DNA from: Planosporangium thailandense
Lineage (GTDB): Bacteria > Actinomycetota > Actinomycetes > Mycobacteriales > Micromonosporaceae
Assembly: GCF_011947195.1 (NCBI RefSeq)
Contig: NZ_JAATVY010000002.1
Location: forward strand, 310,001 to 374,000
Direction of reading: 5' to 3'
Length of the DNA: 64,000 bases
The notes under the pieces are model-generated. The model worked only from the letters and a program-made list of their open reading frames with translations. It was not told where the DNA came from and ran no database searches. Position numbers and translations under genes: made by a program. Below are positions 60,686 through 64,000 of this stretch, piece by piece. How positions within the stretch are numbered: position 1 is the first letter of the stretch; each line of letters starts with the position of its first letter.

Positions 60686-61144
60686 ATGGTCGCGTTCGGG
60701 TTACCGGAGTTGCTGCTGCTCGCCACCCGCGCGGTCTTCGAACGCACCCACGAACGCCTGGCCGCCCAGGGGGTGGCTCTGCGCCCGGCGCACGGCTACA
60801 CCTTTCAGCTCCTGGCCAGTACCGGTGGCGCGTCCGGCGCTGAAGTAGCCGAGCACCTGGGCGTGACGAAGCAGGCCGCCTCGCAGCTGCTCGACGGTCT
60901 TGAACGTGCCGGCTTCATCGCCCGACAGCCGGACCCGCGCAACCACCGCGCGCGACTGGCGGTACTGACCGATCAGGGGTGGGCCGCGGTGCGCGCCGCC
61001 ACCGCGGTCTGGGCCGAGGTGGAGGCCGAGGCGGCGCAGCTACTCGGCCCGGATCGCGCGCAGGCGCTGCGCGCGGCCCTCCTCCAGCTTGCCGAGGCGG
61101 GCGGCGCGTTGACGCCGCCGCTCCGACTGCGGCCGGTGTGGTGA
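60686..61144 (+). CDS. MarR family transcriptional regulator (cupin-linked)
   Basis: The 152-residue regulator has SGAEVAEHLGVTKQAASQLLDGLERAGFIARQPDPRNHRARLAVLT, the MarR winged helix. GGGAGGG precedes ATG 60686. It should bind the two palindromes and control itself and the cupin. The inducer is unknown. Confidence 0.92.
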   Translation: MVAFGLPELLLLATRAVFERTHERLAAQGVALRPAHGYTFQLLASTGGASGAEVAEHLGVTKQAASQLLDGLERAGFIARQPDPRNHRARLAVLTDQGWAAVRAATAVWAEVEAEAAQLLGPDRAQALRAALLQLAEAGGALTPPLRLRPVW

Positions 61145-61182
61145 TCCGCCCGACGCGTGCGCCTCGCCGGCCTGCGAGCGTT

Positions 61183-61223
61183 GAGTTATCGACGTTATGA
61201 GGTGCCGATAACGTCGATAACTC
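61183..61223. terminator. Perfect inverted repeat after the MarR gene
   Basis: GAGTTATCGACGTTAT (61183-61198) pairs perfectly with 61208-61223 around a nine-base loop, and pairing extends by three more bases with one wobble. It is unusually AT-rich for this genome. It lies between convergent genes and can act as a terminator for the MarR gene. Confidence 0.65.
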
Positions 61224-61257
61224 GACACTGACGCCGATCACCGTCGCGATGATCAGT

Positions 61258-61295
61258 GAAACAAAAACGGTGACCGGCGTTTCCGCTGGTCACCG
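61258..61295 (-). terminator. Intrinsic terminator of the tRNA operon
   Basis: On the minus strand CGGTGACC (61295 to 61288) pairs with GGTCACCG (61275 to 61268), followed directly by TTTTTGTTT. This classic stem plus T-run lies 27 bases downstream of tRNA-Phe. Confidence 0.85.
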
Positions 61296-61321
61296 CTTCG
61301 TCAAACCCGGCGAAGGGTTGG

Positions 61322-61395
61322 TGGGCAGGGGCGGGGTCGAACCGCCGACCTTCCGCTTTTCAGGCGGACGCTCGTACCGACTGAGCTACCTGCCC
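61322..61395 (-). tRNA. tRNA-Phe (GAA)
   Basis: This 74-base cloverleaf has acceptor GGGCAGG pairing with CCTGCCC, D arm GCTC/GAGC, anticodon stem TCCGC/GCGGA with loop CTGAAAA (anticodon GAA) and T arm GGCGG/CCGCC with TTCGACC. The CCA end is not encoded as such. It is last of three tRNAs on this strand. Confidence 0.97.
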
Positions 61396-61470
61396 TTGGT
61401 GCTCGGCAACATCGTACCTGCCGAACAAGCGAGACGCCGCGCGTGGCCTCACGCGCGGCGGCAGCGCTTG

Positions 61471-61544
61471 CGGTCCTGACGGGACTTGAACCCGCGACCT
61501 CCGCCTTGACAGGGCGGCGAGCACTCCAACTGCTCCACAGGACC
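61471..61544 (-). tRNA. tRNA-Asp (GTC)
   Basis: This 74-base cloverleaf has acceptor GGTCCTG/CAGGACC, anticodon stem CCGCC/GGCGG with loop CTGTCAA (anticodon GTC) and T arm GCGGG/CCCGT with TTCAAGT. It lies 75 bases upstream of tRNA-Phe. Confidence 0.97.
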
Positions 61545-61583
61545 TCGTATCAAGTCGCTATGTTGCCATAACGACGTTGGTCG

Positions 61584-61656
61584 TGCCCCCAACGGGATTC
61601 GAACCCGTGCTACCGCCTTGAAAGGGCGGCGTCCTGGGCCGCTAGACGATGGGGGC
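61584..61656 (-). tRNA. tRNA-Glu (TTC)
   Basis: This 73-base cloverleaf has acceptor GCCCCCA/TGGGGGC, anticodon loop CTTTCAA (anticodon TTC) and T arm ACGGG/CCCGT with TTCGAAT. It is first in the Glu-Asp-Phe cluster, an order common in actinobacteria. Confidence 0.97.
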
Positions 61657-61962
61657 GGCCCCGCCATCATCGCACATGTGCGACGCTGCGCGGTGAAGCT
61701 CCCCGTCAGTGGCCCCGCCGGAGGCCTGCAAAGCATACGTGACCCCGGAAGCCTGCGCAAAATGGGTATCCCGGGTGTCGGTCGCGCCCGGCACGACGAG
61801 GGGCTCGACGCGGCGGTGGCGACGCGAGCGCGACCTCCGGCGGCGGGGGTACGAGCCGCAGGTGCGGCTGCTGGATCAGGGTACGGCAGGTCAGTCGGCG
61901 GCGACGGCGAAATCAGGTACGGCAGGTCAGTCGGCGGCGACGGCGAAATCAGGTACGGCAGG
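61657..61962. other. Gene-free stretch between tRNA-Glu and the regulator gene
   Basis: No supported coding sequence. The left two thirds are featureless to me; the right third carries the 36-base tandem repeat listed separately. The promoter of the leftward tRNA operon must lie here, but no clear -35/-10 pair stands out. Confidence 0.5.
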
Positions 61963-61984
61963 TCAGTCGGCGGCGACGGCGAAC
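61881..61984. repeat. 36-base tandem repeat, 2.9 units, at the 3' end of the regulator gene
   Basis: Units start at 61881, 61917 and 61953; the first two are identical and the third matches through 32 bases. The third unit contains the stop codon and last codons of the regulator gene (minus strand), so the array is a re-duplication of that gene end. Each unit contains GTACGGCAGGTCAGTCGG then CGGCGACGGCGAA. Confidence 0.95.
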
Positions 61985-62970
61985 AGTTCGACCGCGTCGG
62001 CGAGGGTCGCCGGTACGACCACGCCGGCCGGGAGGCTCGCGGGCTCCCAGCCCGGTCCGCCCGCCGCGACGACGGCGGGCCGGCCGCGCCCGGAGACCAG
62101 ATCGTCCAGCTGAGCGGGGTCGGCGGTGGCGCGGGCATGCGCCCAGACGAGTACGGCGACCGGACCGGTGCGGTGGACCGCGGCGCGCAGCGCGTTCGGC
62201 GGCACACGCGCCCCGAGTACCCGCGCCGGGACGCCGTGTACGGCCAGCGCGGCGGCGAGGGCCTCGATCGGCAGGCTGTGCTGCTCCTCGTCGGCGCAGG
62301 TGAGCAGGACGCGTACCGGATGGTCGCGAGGCGGCCGGGGTAGCGAGGCGAACACCGCCGAGATGCACCCGGACAGGAGATGTTCGACCTCGACCAGCTC
62401 ATCGGCGTGCGCGGCCCGCTCCCCGACGGCGACGAGTACCGGGCACAGGATCCGGTCCCAGGCGTCGACGACGCCGCGCTCGGCGACAGCCGCCGCCACG
62501 AGGTCGTGGACGTCGAGGCCGTCCAGGCGCATCGCCGCGCGGCCGAGACCGCGCGCGGCGGGCTCGGCGTCGCCGAGGGCGAGAGCCCGCCCGCCGCCGT
62601 CGCGTCCGCCGCCATCAGGCCCCGTGCCATCAGGCCCCGTGCTGTCAGGCCCCGTGCTGTCAGGCCCCGCGCCATCCGGCCCGCCGCCGTCGTGGCGGAT
62701 CCGCGACGGGGTGGATGAGACGGGCGTCGCCGGGTCCGGCGATGGAGACCGTCGCGCCCACCGTGCCGCCTCAGCCGGTGGGACGCCGGCGGTGACGAGG
62801 TGCTGCATCAGGGCCAGGCGGGCCATGTCGTCATCGGTGTAGCGCCGGTGCTGACCGCGCCGGTGGCAGCTGGGGCCCAGCCCGTACCGCTGGTGCCAGC
62901 TGCGCAGGGTGGTCACCGCCACACCGAGCCGGCGGGCTGCCGCCCCGGCGCTCAACAGCTCGTCGGTCAC
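61963..62970 (-). CDS. MerR regulator with cobalamin-binding domain (CarH/LitR-like)
   Basis: The 335-residue protein has a MerR helix-turn-helix (1-70), a low-complexity linker (about 93-128, PD-S/G-TG repeats) and a B12-binding module. The helical part has GERAAHADELVEVEHLL (E196, H197), and the Rossmann part has ADEEQHSLP with H231 in the position of the cobalt-ligating histidine. In CarH the W-x9-EH tryptophan caps adenosylcobalamin; here that position is A186. The GTG start overlaps the idi stop (GTGA). It likely represses carotenoid genes. Confidence 0.88.
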   Translation of the reverse strand: MTDELLSAGAAARRLGVAVTTLRSWHQRYGLGPSCHRRGQHRRYTDDDMARLALMQHLVTAGVPPAEAARWARRSPSPDPATPVSSTPSRIRHDGGGPDGAGPDSTGPDSTGPDGTGPDGGGRDGGGRALALGDAEPAARGLGRAAMRLDGLDVHDLVAAAVAERGVVDAWDRILCPVLVAVGERAAHADELVEVEHLLSGCISAVFASLPRPPRDHPVRVLLTCADEEQHSLPIEALAAALAVHGVPARVLGARVPPNALRAAVHRTGPVAVLVWAHARATADPAQLDDLVSGRGRPAVVAAGGPGWEPASLPAGVVVPATLADAVELFAVAAD

Positions 62971-63512
62971 CCGTCCGGCCCCGCCGTCGCGGCGTCCCAG
63001 GCCGCCAGTACGCCGGACAGCCAGGGCGCGTACGACTCCGGTTCGGCGGCCAGCGCCCGGCGCACCTCGTCGGGGTGGGCCCACCGCAGCGCGGCCACCT
63101 CGTCGGCGTCGGGCGACGCCGCCTCGCCGTCGACCGTCCCGATGAGCACGTGGTCGTACTCGTGCTCGACCCGCTGAGTGACCTGGTCGAGCGCGCGGTA
63201 CACGTACACGCCGACCGGCTTGAGCGGGATGCCGGTCAGCCCCAGCTCCTCGGCCAACCGGCGGGAGGCCTCGGTCGCGACGTCCGTGTCGGGCGCGGGA
63301 TGGCCGCAGCACGCGTTGGCCCACCGCAGCGGGAACCGGGTCTTGACGGCTGCGCGCTGTTGGAGCAGCAGCCGGCCGCGCGGGTCGACCAGCAGCACCG
63401 AGAACGCCCGGTGCAACAGCCCCGGCGCGGTGTGGGCGTCCGCCACGGTGGTCGAGCCGATGGCCAGGCCGTCGGCGTCCACGAGCTCGACCAGCGCCTG
63501 CTCCCGGTTCAT
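62967..63512 (-). CDS. idi: Isopentenyl-diphosphate delta-isomerase, type 1
   Basis: The 181-residue Nudix-fold enzyme has RAFSVLLVDPRGRLLLQQRA, WANACCGHP with the catalytic cysteine, EASRRLAEELGL and EHEYDHVLIG with the catalytic-type glutamate and metal ligands. It interconverts IPP and DMAPP for terpenoid synthesis. It overlaps both neighbours by four bases, fixing an operon with the crtI-like gene upstream and the B12-binding regulator downstream. Confidence 0.95.
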   Translation of the reverse strand: MNREQALVELVDADGLAIGSTTVADAHTAPGLLHRAFSVLLVDPRGRLLLQQRAAVKTRFPLRWANACCGHPAPDTDVATEASRRLAEELGLTGIPLKPVGVYVYRALDQVTQRVEHEYDHVLIGTVDGEAASPDADEVAALRWAHPDEVRRALAAEPESYAPWLSGVLAAWDAATAGPDG

Positions 63513-64000
63513 CGGCGGACCCCCGTGATGCGTTCGGCGGCCAACCGGCCGGAGATGAGGACCATGGGTACGCCGACGCCCGGCTGCGTGCCGGAGCCGA
63601 CGAACACGACGTTGTCCAGGCCCGGATGGAGGTTGCCGGGGCGGAACGGTCCGGTCTGGCGGAAGGTGTGCGCCGCGGCGAACGGGGTGCCGGCGGCCAT
63701 CCCGTCAGCGGCCCAGTCGGCCGGGGTCACCAGGTGGGAGACCTCGACACCGGCGTCGAATCCGATGTACCCCCGGCGTTCGAGCGTCTCGATGAGGTCC
63801 GCGCGGTAGGCCCCGGCGCCGCCGCCCCGCCAGTCGATGGCGGATGTCGCGAGGTTGGGCGCCGGGGCGAGCACGTAGTAGGTCTGCCGCCCGACCGGTG
63901 CGACCGACGGGTCCGACCGGCTCGGATTGGTGACCAGCAGCGACGGGTCGCTCATCAGCCGGCCCTCGCGGATCACCTCGTCGAACGTGCGCTTCCAGGA
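63509..64000 (-). CDS. crtI: Phytoene-desaturase-like protein (CrtI), C-terminal part
   Basis: The frame is open to the window edge; only the last 163 residues are present. They contain YYVLAPAPNLATSAIDWR, TPADWAADGMAAGTPFAAAH, RPGNLHPGLDNVVFVGSGTQPGVGVPMVL: the C-terminal FAD-binding end of CrtI-type desaturases. It overlaps idi by four bases (ATGA). The carotenoid genes crtE and crtB would be expected further right, outside the window. Confidence 0.9.
   Translation of the reverse strand, partial: SWKRTFDEVIREGRLMSDPSLLVTNPSRSDPSVAPVGRQTYYVLAPAPNLATSAIDWRGGGAGAYRADLIETLERRGYIGFDAGVEVSHLVTPADWAADGMAAGTPFAAAHTFRQTGPFRPGNLHPGLDNVVFVGSGTQPGVGVPMVLISGRLAAERITGVRR

Noticed and set aside
61881-61984. 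CRISPR array
   Set aside because: The 36-base units are directly adjacent without spacers and no cas genes are nearby; the 21-base array at 23716 likewise has no spacers.
61322-61984. Integrated element at the tRNA cluster
   Set aside because: No integrase, no duplicated tRNA 3' end and no foreign gene block; the 36-base repeat does not match the tRNA sequence.

Overview
The window is 64 kb of very GC-rich chromosome from a high-GC Gram-positive bacterium, an actinomycete and most likely a member of the Micromonosporaceae. Direct signs are the codon bias, many GTG starts, widespread leaderless promoters (a TANNNT-like box 6-9 bases before the start codon), a bacterial proteasome activator, XRE/DUF397 modules, DUF5926, two LCP proteins and an actinobacterial-type cytochrome b. 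The family assignment is inference; no rRNA is present. A methyl-accepting chemotaxis protein would fit a genus with motile cells or spores.

Layout. 0-2.6 kb: a GIN-domain lipoprotein (cut by the window start) divergent from an OmpR-type two-component system, followed by a DUF4153-type membrane protein. 4.2-6.4 kb: a small membrane protein plus sodium:solute symporter. 6.5-9.6 kb: a chemoreceptor followed by an orphan sugar-binding lipoprotein. 9.7-11.4 kb: an accessory patch with a DUF433 antitoxin, its frameshifted PIN-like toxin and a Uma2-family protein. 11.5-14.5 kb: an ABC-2 exporter and a flavin-reductase-like protein. 14.7-16.8 kb: DUF485 plus acetate symporter. 16.9-21 kb: cell-envelope genes (nucleotide-sugar SDR, two LCP proteins). 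21-24.8 kb: a phosphodiesterase, a GAF histidine kinase, an anti-sigma-like ATPase, DUF5926. 24.9-33 kb: arginine deiminase, a NERD-like protein, small PAS and ACT proteins, pheA, AIM24, a zincin, OsmC. 31.9-33.7 kb: a divergent MFS/MarR efflux unit around a clear operator. 33.7-40.5 kb: an FAD oxidoreductase, serS, two HAD phosphatases, bpa. 40.6-50.2 kb: a Tat-type LivK lipoprotein, two membrane-linked proteases (a zincin and PrsW), a repeat microprotein, a 3-hydroxyacyl-CoA dehydrogenase, an orphan qcrB, and a substrate-binding protein whose two lobes are in swapped order. 50-52.6 kb: thioesterase and purC. 52.9-55.1 kb: DUF6232, XRE regulator and two DUF397 genes. 55.3-59.5 kb: a hydroxyarylic-acid decarboxylase operon (UbiX, UbiD, subunit D) continuing into an SCP2-like protein and an alpha/beta hydrolase. 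59.6-61.1 kb: STAS protein and a divergent cupin/MarR pair. 61.3-61.7 kb: tRNA-Glu, tRNA-Asp and tRNA-Phe. 61.9-64 kb: the end of a carotenoid-type operon (crtI-like, idi, a B12-binding MerR regulator), running off the window.

The most unusual items are the lobe-swapped (apparently circularly permuted) binding protein at 48886-50244; the CarH/LitR-like regulator in which the light-sensing tryptophan position is alanine; three binding proteins without any permease, one of them beside a chemoreceptor; a 48-base asymmetric palindrome present twice in opposite orientation; and two short tandem arrays (21-base and 36-base units) lying at gene 3' ends.
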